DNA of 64,000 bases, taken from Nocardia vulneris (lineage in GTDB: Bacteria > Actinomycetota > Actinomycetes > Mycobacteriales > Mycobacteriaceae). Under the pieces are notes generated by a model that worked only from the letters and a program-made list of their open reading frames with translations, had not been told where the DNA came from and did no database searches. Each line of letters begins with the position of its first letter. Within the stretch, counting starts at the first letter, position 1. A program made the translations under genes and the position numbers. The stretch lies in the NCBI RefSeq assembly GCF_001613425.1, contig NZ_BDCI01000017.1:124001-188000 (forward strand), read 5' to 3'. Shown in pieces: positions 26,293 through 34,945 of the stretch.

Positions 26293-27102
26293 TCAGTCGG
26301 CCAAGGCTTCGGTGCGCAGCGCGTCGAGTGTCCGCGACAGGATTCGGGAGATCTGCATCTGGGAGACCCCGCACTGCTGACCGATCTGCGCCTGGGTGAG
26401 CCCCTCGAAGAAGCGCATGTGCAGGATGCGACGCTCCGCCTCGGGCAAGGCCGCCAGCAACGGCGCGACGGCGAGGGCATTCTCGGTGAGTTCGTAGTTC
26501 CCGTCGTCGCCACCCAGGTTCTCGGCGAATGCCGCAGCGCCCGTATCACTTCCGGCGTCGGCCGCCGGATCCAGCGAATCGGTCCGGTAGCAGTTGGTGG
26601 CGATCAGCGCCTGGGTCACCTCGGTCAGATCCAGGTCCAGCTCGATCGCGAGTTCCATCGCCGTCGGCGGGCGGCCGAACCGGTGCGACAGCAGTTCCAC
26701 CGTCGGCCCGATCCGCTGCTGAGTTTCCTTCACCCGGCGCGGCACCCGGACCGCCCAGGTGTGATCACGGAAATGCCGCCGTACCTCGCCCATGATCGTG
26801 GGCACCGCGAAGGCGAGAAACGGGCTGCCCCGGGACGGATCCAAACGATCGACCGCCAGGACGACGCCCACGGACGCGATTTGATAGAGGTCGTCGTAGG
26901 TCTCGCCGCGACCGCTGAAACGCCGCGCGATGTGATCGGCCAGCGGCAGGCAGCGGCGCACGATCGTGGCACGCAGCTCCGGGTGACCCGGATCGTCACT
27001 ATCCAGGTCCGACAGTTCCAGCAGTGCCGGTTCGATGTCGTCGTAACTGTCCGCGCCGTGCCGTCGGTCGGCGGTCTTTCGGGTTGCCGAGAAAGCAGCC
27101 AT
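26293..27102 (-). CDS. SigF/SigB-family alternative RNA polymerase sigma factor
   Basis: A 269-residue group 3 sigma factor. Region 2 reads CLPLADHIARRFSGRGETYDD and AVPTIMGEVRRHFRDHTWAV, closely resembling mycobacterial SigF. Region 3 (RFGRPPTAMELAIELDLD) and region 4 (FFEGLTQAQIGQQCGVSQMQ) complete it. The ATG at 27102 has GAGG 8 bases upstream; a GTG 45 bases further up has no ribosome binding site. No anti-sigma or anti-anti-sigma gene lies beside it, unlike the usual arrangement. Promoters resembling its expected target occur near 40374 and 40459. Confidence 0.9.
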   Translation of the reverse strand: MAAFSATRKTADRRHGADSYDDIEPALLELSDLDSDDPGHPELRATIVRRCLPLADHIARRFSGRGETYDDLYQIASVGVVLAVDRLDPSRGSPFLAFAVPTIMGEVRRHFRDHTWAVRVPRRVKETQQRIGPTVELLSHRFGRPPTAMELAIELDLDLTEVTQALIATNCYRTDSLDPAADAGSDTGAAAFAENLGGDDGNYELTENALAVAPLLAALPEAERRILHMRFFEGLTQAQIGQQCGVSQMQISRILSRTLDALRTEALAD

Positions 27103-27279
27103 TACGGAGACCTCGCTTCGGTTCGTCGCACGGAACCGCAGCGACACCGTGGACTCGATGTCGAGGCGTCCGCGATGCGCCGTACGTCAATCCTGCTCGA
27201 CGCGAAGCGCGGCGTCAGTGCGCTGAACGAAGCAGGCGAGCCGTCGCGGTCCACAAAACGAAGGTCACCGCGCTACGGC

Positions 27280-27549
27280 TCAGACCGCGCGCCCGGTGGC
27301 CTCGGACAAGGCGACGAGCACCTGGTGGAAGTCCGGCGCGACCAGCACGCGCTCACGGATCAGCACAGTGGGCACGGTGCGGTTCCCATCGGCCACCGAC
27401 AAGACGTAAGCCGCTGCCGCGGTGTCGCTTTCGACATCGATCTCGGTGAAAACGACACCGACGCCCCGCAGTTGACGTTTGAGTCGCCAGCAGTACGGGC
27501 ACCAGGCGGTCGTGTAGACCACCACCTCGGGTTGTTCGATGTTCGGCAT
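27280..27549 (-). CDS. mycoredoxin/glutaredoxin-like protein
   Basis: An 89-residue thioredoxin-fold protein with the redox motif CPYC in TTAWCPYCWRLKRQL near residues 14-28, the cis-proline in NRTVPTVLI, and normal mycoredoxin length. It would reduce disulfides or mycothiol mixed disulfides in the cytoplasm. The ATG at 27549 is correct because AGGAGG lies 8 bases upstream; an earlier GTG overlaps that site. It lies 18 bases downstream of a mycothiol-dependent-type enzyme on the same strand, consistent with a shared thiol-redox role. Confidence 0.85.
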   Translation of the reverse strand: MPNIEQPEVVVYTTAWCPYCWRLKRQLRGVGVVFTEIDVESDTAAAAYVLSVADGNRTVPTVLIRERVLVAPDFHQVLVALSEATGRAV

Positions 27550-27567
27550 CGGATCCACCTCCTGAAG

Positions 27568-28191
27568 TCAGCGCAGCCGAGCACGCAGGGTGTCGACACC
27601 GGGGCCGTGCAGATCCGCCAGCGCGGCGGCACGGCCCGCGATGGCCATGAAGATGGCTTCGCCAGGGCCGGTCACCGCGGGCCCGGTACCGTGTTCCCAG
27701 TCGACATCCGTTGCGGCGAAACGCAATCCCCGCATGCGCGGGCCGGGTCGCAGGAACGGGTCGGGGTGGCGCAGCAGGGTGAGCAGGCGATCGGCCGGTA
27801 CGGTGCGCGGGCGCGCGAGCGGGCGGCGGATGTCCTGGTGATGAATCATCAAGTCCGCCAGCACGTTTCTCGGTGCGACCCGGGCGCCCAGGCCCTGCCC
27901 GTGGATCGATTCGAACGCGGCCAGCAGTTCGCCGGTCGTCTTGGTCGCGCCGCGGCGGATGTAGAGCTCGTTCAGCCGGTCCATCGACCCCCCGCTGCGG
28001 ACGATCTCGAAGACGTACCGCAGCGGTGGGGTCGCCTCGTAGAGCACATGGGCCACGACATCACGGACCCGCCACCCGGCGCAGAGGGTCTCGGTTTCCC
28101 ACTCCTGCGGCGTGAGGGTACGCAGCAGGTCGGCGACGTCCCGATACTCCTGCGCCAGCATCGCCCTGGTGCCGGTCTGCACTGCGGTCAT
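27568..28191 (-). CDS. maleylpyruvate isomerase-family (mycothiol-dependent type) protein
   Basis: A 207-residue DinB-like four-helix protein of the mycothiol maleylpyruvate isomerase/TIGR03083 group. The family hallmark is visible near residues 35-52 as LCAGWRVRDVVAHVLYEA, where His binds the metal; further candidate ligands are in LADLMIHHQDIRRPL. Members use mycothiol as cofactor or conjugate it; the substrate here is unknown. It has a good promoter upstream (28257-28285) and leads an operon with the mycoredoxin gene. Confidence 0.82.
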   Translation of the reverse strand: MTAVQTGTRAMLAQEYRDVADLLRTLTPQEWETETLCAGWRVRDVVAHVLYEATPPLRYVFEIVRSGGSMDRLNELYIRRGATKTTGELLAAFESIHGQGLGARVAPRNVLADLMIHHQDIRRPLARPRTVPADRLLTLLRHPDPFLRPGPRMRGLRFAATDVDWEHGTGPAVTGPGEAIFMAIAGRAAALADLHGPGVDTLRARLR

Positions 28192-28256
28192 GGCAGCTCC
28201 TGATCCACGGAAGGTCGACGTCCACCCACAATGTAATCGCCGATCACTTTGTTACT

Positions 28257-28285
28257 ATAATTCACAGACGACAGGTCGCTGTCAA
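28257..28285 (-). promoter_or_regulatory. sigma-70-type promoter of the mycothiol/mycoredoxin operon
   Basis: On the minus strand a perfect TTGACA (28285-28280), a 17-base spacer and AATTAT (28262-28257). It lies about 65 bases upstream of the ATG at 28191, in an AT-richer patch unlike its surroundings. Confidence 0.6.
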
Positions 28286-28302
28286 TGGCACGCCGGCGTG
28301 GG

Positions 28303-28316
28303 CACTGTTCACAGTG
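28303..28316. promoter_or_regulatory. candidate TetR operator
   Basis: A perfect inverted repeat CACTG-TTCA-CAGTG in the divergent region, about 70 bases upstream of the TetR gene at 28385 and just upstream of the divergent -35 box. It could serve both directions. It is short, so the call is tentative. Confidence 0.4.
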
Positions 28317-28384
28317 TGATCAGCTTGTACGGGCAACGCTAGACTGCTCCGCAGCAGCCGCGAGCCCTCCGGAAAGGACCACCG

Positions 28385-29104
28385 ATGCCCACCACCCCCG
28401 CCGCTACGCCGGGCCGGGCCACCAGACGGAGCGAACGCCGCGCCGAGACCATCGCCGAGATCAAATCCCTTGCCCGCGGGCAACTGGAGACCGAAGGCAC
28501 CGGCGGCCTTTCGCTGCGCGGCATCGCGCGGGCGATGCGCATGTCCCCCGCGGCGATCTTCCGCTACTTCGACAACCAGTCGGCGCTGATCACCGCGCTG
28601 TGCGTGGACGCGTACGACAGCATGGCCGATGCGATCATCGCCGCGCAGCAGGACGCCGGCCCCGAACCGGCGGCGCAGTGGCGCGCCTGCTGCGACGCCG
28701 CCCGGCAGTGGTCGCTGCACAACCGAGCCGACTTCGCCCTGATCAACGGCACGCCGATCCCCGGCCACCAGGCCCTGCCCGAGGAAACCGGGCCCGCCGC
28801 CGGCCGGACCGTCATCGCCCTGGGCGCCGCCTACCTGTCCGCGGTCAGCTCCGGGGCCGCCGACCCCGAACGAACCGCGGTGCCCCCCTTGGCGATCGGC
28901 CCGCTGATGAACGCCCTGCTGGACGGCGAAACACTGCCCGCCACTCCCCTGCCCGGCATCGTCGCCAACGCCTGGGCCTCGATCCTCGGCTTCATCTCCG
29001 CCGAAATCTTCGGCAGCCTCACCGCCCTGATCCCCGACACCGACCCCCTGTGGCACAGCCACGTCACCACCGTCATGCGCGGCATGGGCTTCCAACAACC
29101 CTGA
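28385..29104 (+). CDS. TetR-family transcriptional regulator (WHG-type C-terminus)
   Basis: A 239-residue regulator. The helix-turn-helix around LSLRGIARAMRMSPAAIFRYFDNQSAL (residues about 42-68) is characteristic of TetR. The C-terminal half resembles the WHG ligand domain common in actinobacteria. The ATG has GGAAAGGA upstream. It is divergent from the mycothiol/mycoredoxin operon and could regulate it. The inducing ligand is unknown. Confidence 0.85.
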   Translation: MPTTPAATPGRATRRSERRAETIAEIKSLARGQLETEGTGGLSLRGIARAMRMSPAAIFRYFDNQSALITALCVDAYDSMADAIIAAQQDAGPEPAAQWRACCDAARQWSLHNRADFALINGTPIPGHQALPEETGPAAGRTVIALGAAYLSAVSSGAADPERTAVPPLAIGPLMNALLDGETLPATPLPGIVANAWASILGFISAEIFGSLTALIPDTDPLWHSHVTTVMRGMGFQQP

Positions 29105-29110
29105 CGCGCG

Positions 29111-29635
29111 TTATCGGGTGAGGGTGGATGGGACCGGGGTGGGGGCGGGGCCGCCGCCGGGGAAGGGTTCGGTGGTGGAGCAGGCGAGGGTGACGACGGT
29201 GTATCCGTCGCCTACGCCGAGCAGCACGTCGAGCAGGTAGCCGTCGGCCGGGCGGACCTGGGTCTCGGTGGCGCCGTTGGGGTATGGGGGTTTGCGGACG
29301 AGTTCCCAGCCGAAGGATTCCCACGCGGCTTCGGCGCCCGCGTAGACCGCCGACGAGCTGTCGCTCAGCAACCGGTAGCCCAGCGAATAGTGCTCGGCGC
29401 GCGGCAAGAAGGCGCTGCCGGTACCGGTCTGCAGGATATGCCCGGGCGGCAGCGAACTGTCAGGTGCCGCCTCGAGGTAGGTGCCTTCGGGCATGGCCCG
29501 GATGGTCTGCAACAGATAGTCGAGGCAGGTATCCCGCGCTTGCTGCGCATTGACGGGTGCCGCGTGCGCGGGCGCGGCGCAGGCCAGGATCGCGAGCAGT
29601 GCGCCCGGTACCGCCCTCATGACGAGTTTCTTCAT
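29111..29635 (-). CDS. secreted hypothetical protein
   Basis: A 174-residue protein with a clear signal peptide: MKKLVMRAVPGALLAILACA, then a likely AHAAP signal-peptidase I site near residues 24-28. The mature part of about 145 residues has two cysteines that could form one disulfide and a Pro-rich tail (FPGGGPAPTPVPS). The ATG at 29635 is preferred over a GTG 9 bases upstream because it opens the positively charged n-region. The family is not recognised. It is convergent with the TetR gene, with only 6 bases between the stops. Confidence 0.7.
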   Translation of the reverse strand: MKKLVMRAVPGALLAILACAAPAHAAPVNAQQARDTCLDYLLQTIRAMPEGTYLEAAPDSSLPPGHILQTGTGSAFLPRAEHYSLGYRLLSDSSSAVYAGAEAAWESFGWELVRKPPYPNGATETQVRPADGYLLDVLLGVGDGYTVVTLACSTTEPFPGGGPAPTPVPSTLTR

Positions 29636-29763
29636 CGGACTCACATCCTAAAATCCAAATTACCGAATGTTGCTGATCGGTAGCCTAGCACTCGATCGGA
29701 CGAATCGGCGCGGATTTCGCTGGAGTCGGAACGACTGCCGGACGCGAGCGCCCAGACCGGGGG

Positions 29764-30438
29764 TCAGCCCCCGTCGGGCAACTCCGCGTGCAAGTTCAGC
29801 TCGATGCCGAGCCCGCGGAGCCGATGGTCGATCAGCAGCCACGCTTCGGTGGCGAGCTGCTCGATCAGCTCGTTCCTGCTCATGCCGCGATGCACCAGCC
29901 ACCAGCGCACCGAGGCATCGATGAGACCGAGCAGGGCGACGACCAGACGATCGGCCGCCAGTGGATCGGCGCCGAACTCCGGCATGTAACGGGTTGCGGC
30001 GGCGGAGATCTCGGCGGCGAACGCACTGCCGCCGACCCGCGGCTCGTCACTGCCGTGCCGATAGTTGCGCTCCAGCAGGAACCGGTACAGGTTCGGGTGT
30101 TCATCGGCCCAGCTGATGTGCTCGGCGATCGGCGCCCGGATGATCGCGTAGGGCGAGCCCTCGATCTCGAGCGCCGCCCGGATCTGCCGCTTCAGATCGT
30201 CGTACGCACGGCGGGCCACGGCCAGATCCAGCTCTTCTTTGCTGGCGAAATGCCGGTAGACGTGGCTGCGCGCCAAACCGGCCCGATCCGCGATCTGGCC
30301 GGTCAACGCGTCGGGCCCGTGCTCTTCGATGGCCGCGATGGCCGCGTCCACGATGACCCGTCGCCGCTCGTCCCGGCCCGGCGCCCGGCTCGTCGAGCGC
30401 CGCGCCGCGGCGGTGTCGGTCCAGCGTCGTTCTGCCAC
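29764..30438 (-). CDS. TetR-family transcriptional regulator
   Basis: A 224-residue TetR regulator. The helix-turn-helix is seen as ALTGQIADRAGLARSHVYRHFASKEEL near residues 44-70. It starts at GTG 30438 and is divergent from an acyl-CoA dehydrogenase gene. Two tandem palindromes between them (30505-30539) make it the likely repressor of that gene. Fatty acyl-CoA or a related molecule is a plausible ligand by analogy with other TetR proteins beside FadE-type genes. Confidence 0.87.
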   Translation of the reverse strand: MAERRWTDTAAARRSTSRAPGRDERRRVIVDAAIAAIEEHGPDALTGQIADRAGLARSHVYRHFASKEELDLAVARRAYDDLKRQIRAALEIEGSPYAIIRAPIAEHISWADEHPNLYRFLLERNYRHGSDEPRVGGSAFAAEISAAATRYMPEFGADPLAADRLVVALLGLIDASVRWWLVHRGMSRNELIEQLATEAWLLIDHRLRGLGIELNLHAELPDGG

Positions 30439-30504
30439 GAGGTCTCACGGTATCGGAATGCGGGCAGCTCGACGGGCAGGAACTCTTGCCCGCACGGCGT
30501 AGGT

Positions 30505-30539
30505 GGTACATGCTGTACCCGCCGGGTACATGCTGTACC
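30505..30539. promoter_or_regulatory. two tandem TetR operators
   Basis: GGTACA-TGC-TGTACC occurs at 30505-30519 and again, identical, at 30525-30539. The two sites are offset by 20 bases, about two helical turns, so two dimers would sit on the same DNA face. The pair lies between the divergent TetR (30438) and acyl-CoA dehydrogenase (30594) starts. Confidence 0.8.
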
Positions 30540-30593
30540 CGCAAACACTGGTTACATATATCCAGCGTTGGCGCCCGAACCAAAGGAGACTCG

Positions 30594-31739
30594 ATGGCCG
30601 CCTACCGGTCGAGTTGGATGAACGACGACCTCGACGCGCTGCGCGAGCTCGCCCAAGCCTTCTTCGCGAAAGAGGTCACGCCGAACATCGAGAAGTTCAT
30701 CGGCCAGCACCATGTCGACCGCGACCTGTGGACCAAGGCGGGCGAACTCGGCCTGCTGTGCCTGTCCATTCCCGAGGAATACGGCGGCGGCGGTGGCACA
30801 TTCGCGCACGAGGCGGTGCTGATCGAGGAGCAGGCCAAGGCCCTCGACACCGCGTGGGGCGCCAGCCTGCACAACGGCATCGTCGCGCACTACCTGCTCG
30901 CCTACGGCACCGAGGAGCAGAAACGACAGTGGTTGCCCAAGATGGCCACCGGCGAGGTGGTCGGCGCGATCGCGATGACCGAGCCCGGCACCGGCTCGGA
31001 CCTGCAGAACATCAAGACCAGAGCGGTCCGCGAGGGCGACGAGTACGTCGTCAACGGATCCAAGACCTTCATCACCAACGGCGCACAGGCCGACCTCATC
31101 ATCGTGGTGGTCAAGACCGATGCCACGCAGGGCGCCGCGGGCGTCAGCCTGGTACTCGTCGAGGCCGAACGGGCCGGGTTCCGGCGCGGCCGGGTGCTCG
31201 ACAAGATCGGCCAGAAAGGCCAGGACACCTCGGAGCTGTTCTTCGAGGACGTTCGGGTACCGGTGACCAATCTGCTGGGCACCGCCGAAGGCCAGGGCTT
31301 CGTCCAGCTGATGCAGCAGCTGCCGCAGGAGCGCCTGATCATCGCGGTCGGCGCGGTCGCAGGCATGGAAACCGCGCTGGCGCACACGATCCGCTACACC
31401 AAGGAGCGCGAAGCGTTCGGCCGCACCATCTTCGGCTTCCAGAACACCAAGTTCAAGCTCGCCGAGGTCGCGACCGAGACCAAGATCGCGCGTGTGTTCA
31501 CCGACGACTGCATCGTCAAACATATTGCGGGCGAACTCGATATCGCCACCGTCGCGATGGCCAAGTGGTGGACCACCGAGCGGGCGATGTCGGTCGCCGG
31601 CGAATGTCTGCAACTGCACGGCGGTTACGGGTACATGACCGAGTACCCGATCTCGCGCATGTGGGTGGACAACCGGGTGCAGATGATCTACGCGGGCACC
31701 AACGAGATCATGAAGGAGATCATCGCCCGGACGTTGTGA
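30594..31739 (+). CDS. acyl-CoA dehydrogenase, long-chain type
   Basis: A 381-residue FAD enzyme of beta-oxidation, with the family's normal length. Signatures are IAMTEPGTGSDLQNIKT (about residues 123-139), SKTFITNGAQADLIIVVVKT and LHGGYGYMTEYPISRMW near the C-terminus. The closing YAGTNEIMKEIIAR matches long-chain and isovaleryl-type members, and Glu in LPQERL is the likely catalytic base. The ATG at 30594 has AAAGGAG upstream. It is transcribed from the region holding two tandem operators and is probably controlled by the divergent TetR protein. Confidence 0.9.
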   Translation: MAAYRSSWMNDDLDALRELAQAFFAKEVTPNIEKFIGQHHVDRDLWTKAGELGLLCLSIPEEYGGGGGTFAHEAVLIEEQAKALDTAWGASLHNGIVAHYLLAYGTEEQKRQWLPKMATGEVVGAIAMTEPGTGSDLQNIKTRAVREGDEYVVNGSKTFITNGAQADLIIVVVKTDATQGAAGVSLVLVEAERAGFRRGRVLDKIGQKGQDTSELFFEDVRVPVTNLLGTAEGQGFVQLMQQLPQERLIIAVGAVAGMETALAHTIRYTKEREAFGRTIFGFQNTKFKLAEVATETKIARVFTDDCIVKHIAGELDIATVAMAKWWTTERAMSVAGECLQLHGGYGYMTEYPISRMWVDNRVQMIYAGTNEIMKEIIARTL

Positions 31740-31767
31740 GCGGCATCGCCTGCCGTGGTCCGGTCGA

Positions 31768-33486
31768 TCAGCGTCCCGGGGTCTGCCCGGGACGCAGTGC
31801 CGGACCGCAGGAATCGGACGCGCGGAAGCCTGGCCAGAGCGGCGGCAAGACGCGGCCCGCGTAGTCACGCAGCTGTTGCAGTTGGTTCTCGTCACGCACC
31901 ACGTCTTTGCGGACCCAGTCCTCGTCCGGGCGGTCCGGGTCCGGGGAGCGATGAATTCGGTAGTAGTCGCGCTCGATTCGCGGATCGATGGTGATCTGAT
32001 TGCCCATCCAGGCGCCGTGTGTGTGCACGAAGGTGGGTTCGATCTCGTCGAAGATGTAGTCGCTGAGATCGGTGGGGTCCTTGCCCGCATAGATATTCGC
32101 GATCCGGGCTTCGACCAGCCCGGCCATATCGATCAGCCGCAACCGCGAGGTCAGCGAGCTGCCGCCCATGTCGGGGGTGAACAACGACCCGTGGTCGAGT
32201 TCCAGGATATCGGCGTAGCCGTTGAAGACCTCCCCGAAGCGCAAGACGATCCAGCACAGCGGCACATCGGAATTCGCGCGATACGAGCCGGACGCGTCGG
32301 CGAACGCGACGCCCGACGGGATCAGCGCGCCGACCAGGGCGAGCACGACCAGCACCCGGCGGTACAGGTGCAGCTTCGCCAGCAGCTCGCCCGCCGAGAT
32401 CGCGAAGACGAGGGCTCCGAGCGCCCACACCGGGGTGGCGAAGCGGAATTGAGCCATCCAATCCGGTTCCAGCACACAGTAAGCGACCATCGCCAGGGCC
32501 AGCGGCACCAGTAGCGCGACGGCGCCGTCCCGCCACTTCCCCGGCGAAGCCAAGGCGAGCCCGACCACACCGACCGCCAGGATGACGGCGGGGGCGCCGG
32601 CGTACTGCACCAGATCGCCGATCCTGCTGAGGTCCTGCACGCTGGGCATTTCCTGGTTTTTCGCGACCGCGGTGTTCGCCACCAGCCTGCCGAACTCGCT
32701 GTAGCGCCACGCCAGGTAAGCCCCGAACGGAAGCGCGAACGCCAGTCCCGAGTACAGCACCCCGCGCAGCGCGGCGGTCCACGTCGCGCGCCGCACCAGC
32801 AGCAGCGAAATCGCCGGGTAGGCAACGAGATAGATGAGGCCGTCCGGGCGGGTCAAGGCGGCGAACGCCGCTATCGCCCCGGCGAGCACGGCCGCCTTGG
32901 GCGTCCACAACCGCTCGTCCAGCACGGCGCGAAACAGGTGCACCGCCAACGCGCACGCCGCCAACGCGAACAACGAGTTCTCCAGCCCGGAGAAGCACCA
33001 GATCACGAAGGAAGGGATCGCGGCCAGCAACACCCCCGCCGCGAAGGTGACCAGCGCCGGCCAGCGCGAGACTCGCCGGGCCGCGAGGTAGCAGGCGGCG
33101 AGAATGCCCGCACAGCACAGCAGCGCAACCGCTTTCGGGTACAGCACGTAGTCGGGCACGCCGAAGATGCTGCCGCGATCGAAAAGTCCACACCAGGAGC
33201 CCACCACGAGCACGAAAAGCCAAGTGGGATTGGAGAACCCTTCGACGGGTGGTGCGCCCGGCTGCAGCACCGGCCCCAGACCCGCGGCGACACTGCGGGC
33301 GTAGGCGAACGTGATGCCCGCGTCGTCGACCATCCAACTGCCGTACTTGCTCGCCCGCCAGCCCAGTACCAGGGCACCGCCCGCGATCGCCGCCACCGCG
33401 GCCCACCACGACCAGCCCCCTCGTTGCCGCAAGCCTGCCCACCATTCGACCGAAGCTTGCAACCGCGCTCTCAACACCCCTACCAA
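31768..33486 (-). CDS. GT-C integral membrane glycosyltransferase, AftB-like
   Basis: A polytopic membrane protein of about 570 residues with many hydrophobic spans in the first 390 residues and a roughly 170-residue soluble C-terminal part. The first extracytoplasmic loop holds the GT-C acidic pair, MVDDAGITFAYARSVAAG (Asp54, Asp55), then VEGFSNPTW. That pattern resembles mycobacterial AftB, which adds terminal arabinofuranose to arabinan from decaprenyl-phosphoarabinose. It should act at the outer face of the membrane on cell-wall or lipoglycan arabinan. The start is uncertain (TTG 33486 or GTG 33477). It lies divergent from a glycosyltransferase operon. Confidence 0.75.
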   Translation of the reverse strand: MVGVLRARLQASVEWWAGLRQRGGWSWWAAVAAIAGGALVLGWRASKYGSWMVDDAGITFAYARSVAAGLGPVLQPGAPPVEGFSNPTWLFVLVVGSWCGLFDRGSIFGVPDYVLYPKAVALLCCAGILAACYLAARRVSRWPALVTFAAGVLLAAIPSFVIWCFSGLENSLFALAACALAVHLFRAVLDERLWTPKAAVLAGAIAAFAALTRPDGLIYLVAYPAISLLLVRRATWTAALRGVLYSGLAFALPFGAYLAWRYSEFGRLVANTAVAKNQEMPSVQDLSRIGDLVQYAGAPAVILAVGVVGLALASPGKWRDGAVALLVPLALAMVAYCVLEPDWMAQFRFATPVWALGALVFAISAGELLAKLHLYRRVLVVLALVGALIPSGVAFADASGSYRANSDVPLCWIVLRFGEVFNGYADILELDHGSLFTPDMGGSSLTSRLRLIDMAGLVEARIANIYAGKDPTDLSDYIFDEIEPTFVHTHGAWMGNQITIDPRIERDYYRIHRSPDPDRPDEDWVRKDVVRDENQLQQLRDYAGRVLPPLWPGFRASDSCGPALRPGQTPGR

Positions 33487-33755
33487 TCCGTCAACCGGCC
33501 GCCAAACTTACCCGACCGGCGTCGGCAAATCAGCACCGGTGCGGGCGGCGACCGGCCCCGTCGACACGCGATGCCGGGGTCTGGGCATTGGAACTCTGCA
33601 CGCGGGACATCGCGGAGCTACCCGCGCAAACGGTCGGTAAACGAGATGTCCGGGCAACCGCCGTACGCGCCGACGACCTCGGTTTGCTCGAGAAAACCCC
33701 GGGTAGATCGGCATCGACTCAGCCACATGATCGTTTGGAAAAGGGGTGCAATGCC

Positions 33756-33854
33756 ATGCAGATCGACACAGGTAGGCCGCCCGTTCACCACGATGTCGGC
33801 ATCGGTGTCCAGCTCGGCTTCGAAGCGGTTCGCTACGCCGGGACCTCGGCATGA
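33756..33854 (+). CDS. small ORF (32 residues) coupled to the glycosyltransferase operon
   Basis: A 32-residue frame beginning MQIDTGRPPVHH and ending RYAGTSA. An AAGGGG site lies 9 bases upstream of its ATG. Its TGA overlaps the ATG of the first glycosyltransferase (ATGA). The same 4-base overlap joins each following pair of genes through the GT2 gene, so this frame looks like a genuine first cistron. It has no signal peptide. It could be a peptide substrate, a regulatory leader or simply a coupling device; the sequence does not decide. Confidence 0.5.
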   Translation: MQIDTGRPPVHHDVGIGVQLGFEAVRYAGTSA

Positions 33855-34945
33855 CCGCCGTCGCCGATGCGCGAACGCAGGTACGGAACGCGACATTGCG
33901 CGTCGCGTCGGTGCCTGCCTCGCACGTCTACGTCCGGCACCTGTCCCCGCTCGACGGGGCCGACGGGGTTGTGCGGCTACCGGATCCGCGACCGGCCGAC
34001 GGCCGCACGGTGCCGGGCGGTTGGTGGCCGCCGGTCATGCTCGATCCGCAGTGGATCCGGCGCAACCACCGGCGCTTCGACGTCTTCCACGTGCACTTCG
34101 GCTTCGACTCGGTACCGACCGAGGTGCTCGCCGATATCGTCGGTGAACTGCGCGCGCACGGCAAGCCGCTGGTCTACACCGCGCACGATCTGCGCAATCC
34201 ACACCAGCCCGATCCGCGTCCACATCGCGAACAGCTGGACGTGCTGATACCGGCCGCCGACGAGATCATCACGCTCACCCCGTCGGCGGCGGCACAGATC
34301 GAGCGGCACTGGGGCCGAACGCCGCACGTGCTGAGCCACCCGCATGTGGTGGCCCGCGAGCTGATCGAGGCGCCACGCGGGACCGGGCCGTTCGTGCTCG
34401 GCGTGCACGCGAAAAGCCTGCGCGCCAACATGGATCCGCTGCCGATCCTCGAGGTGCTGGCCGAGACGATCGCGACGCTGCCCGATGCCCGGTTGCGCAT
34501 CGACCTGCACGACGAACTCTTCGATCCCGAAAACCACTGGTACAACCCGACCGCGGGCGCGGCCCTGGTGGACTTCGGCCGCAGGCCCGGTGTGTCGGTC
34601 CGGGTACACGAGTACTTCACCGACGACCAACTGTGGCAGTACCTTTCGTCGCTGACGGTCTCGCTGCTGCCGTACCGCTTCGGCACCCATTCGGGCTGGC
34701 TGGAGGCCTGCTACGACCTGGGTACCGCGGTCGTCGCGCCGAGTTGCGGCTGCTACGCCGAGCAACGCCGGTGCGCCGTCTTCGGTTTCGACGAGACCCA
34801 CTTCGACGCCGCTGCCCTGGACCGCGCGGTGCGCGCGGTGTACGAGGGTCGCGCCGAGCGCGCGGACTGGACCGCGCGCCGGGTCGAGCGCACCGCGCTG
34901 GCGGCGGCGCACCGCGGCATCTACGAGCAGGCGCTGTCCCGATGA
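33851..34945 (+). CDS. GT4-type glycosyltransferase
   Basis: A 364-residue GT-B fold protein. The N-terminal domain has FDVFHVHFGFD and PLVYTAHDLRNPHQ, typical of GT4 acceptor domains. The C-terminal domain has LLPYRFGTHSGWLEACYDLGTAVVAPSCG, equivalent to the GT4 region that recognises the sugar nucleotide, but the usual EPFGLxxxEA is replaced by THSGWLEACYD. It overlaps the upstream small ORF and the downstream GT4 gene by ATGA. Donor and acceptor are unknown. Its own ribosome binding site is weak, so translation probably depends on coupling. Confidence 0.78.
   Translation: MTAVADARTQVRNATLRVASVPASHVYVRHLSPLDGADGVVRLPDPRPADGRTVPGGWWPPVMLDPQWIRRNHRRFDVFHVHFGFDSVPTEVLADIVGELRAHGKPLVYTAHDLRNPHQPDPRPHREQLDVLIPAADEIITLTPSAAAQIERHWGRTPHVLSHPHVVARELIEAPRGTGPFVLGVHAKSLRANMDPLPILEVLAETIATLPDARLRIDLHDELFDPENHWYNPTAGAALVDFGRRPGVSVRVHEYFTDDQLWQYLSSLTVSLLPYRFGTHSGWLEACYDLGTAVVAPSCGCYAEQRRCAVFGFDETHFDAAALDRAVRAVYEGRAERADWTARRVERTALAAAHRGIYEQALSR

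Noticed and set aside
27103..27279. Autoregulatory SigF promoter (GTTT-N14-16-GGGTA) before the sigma gene
   Set aside because: GTTT occurs, but no GGGTA lies at the right distance.
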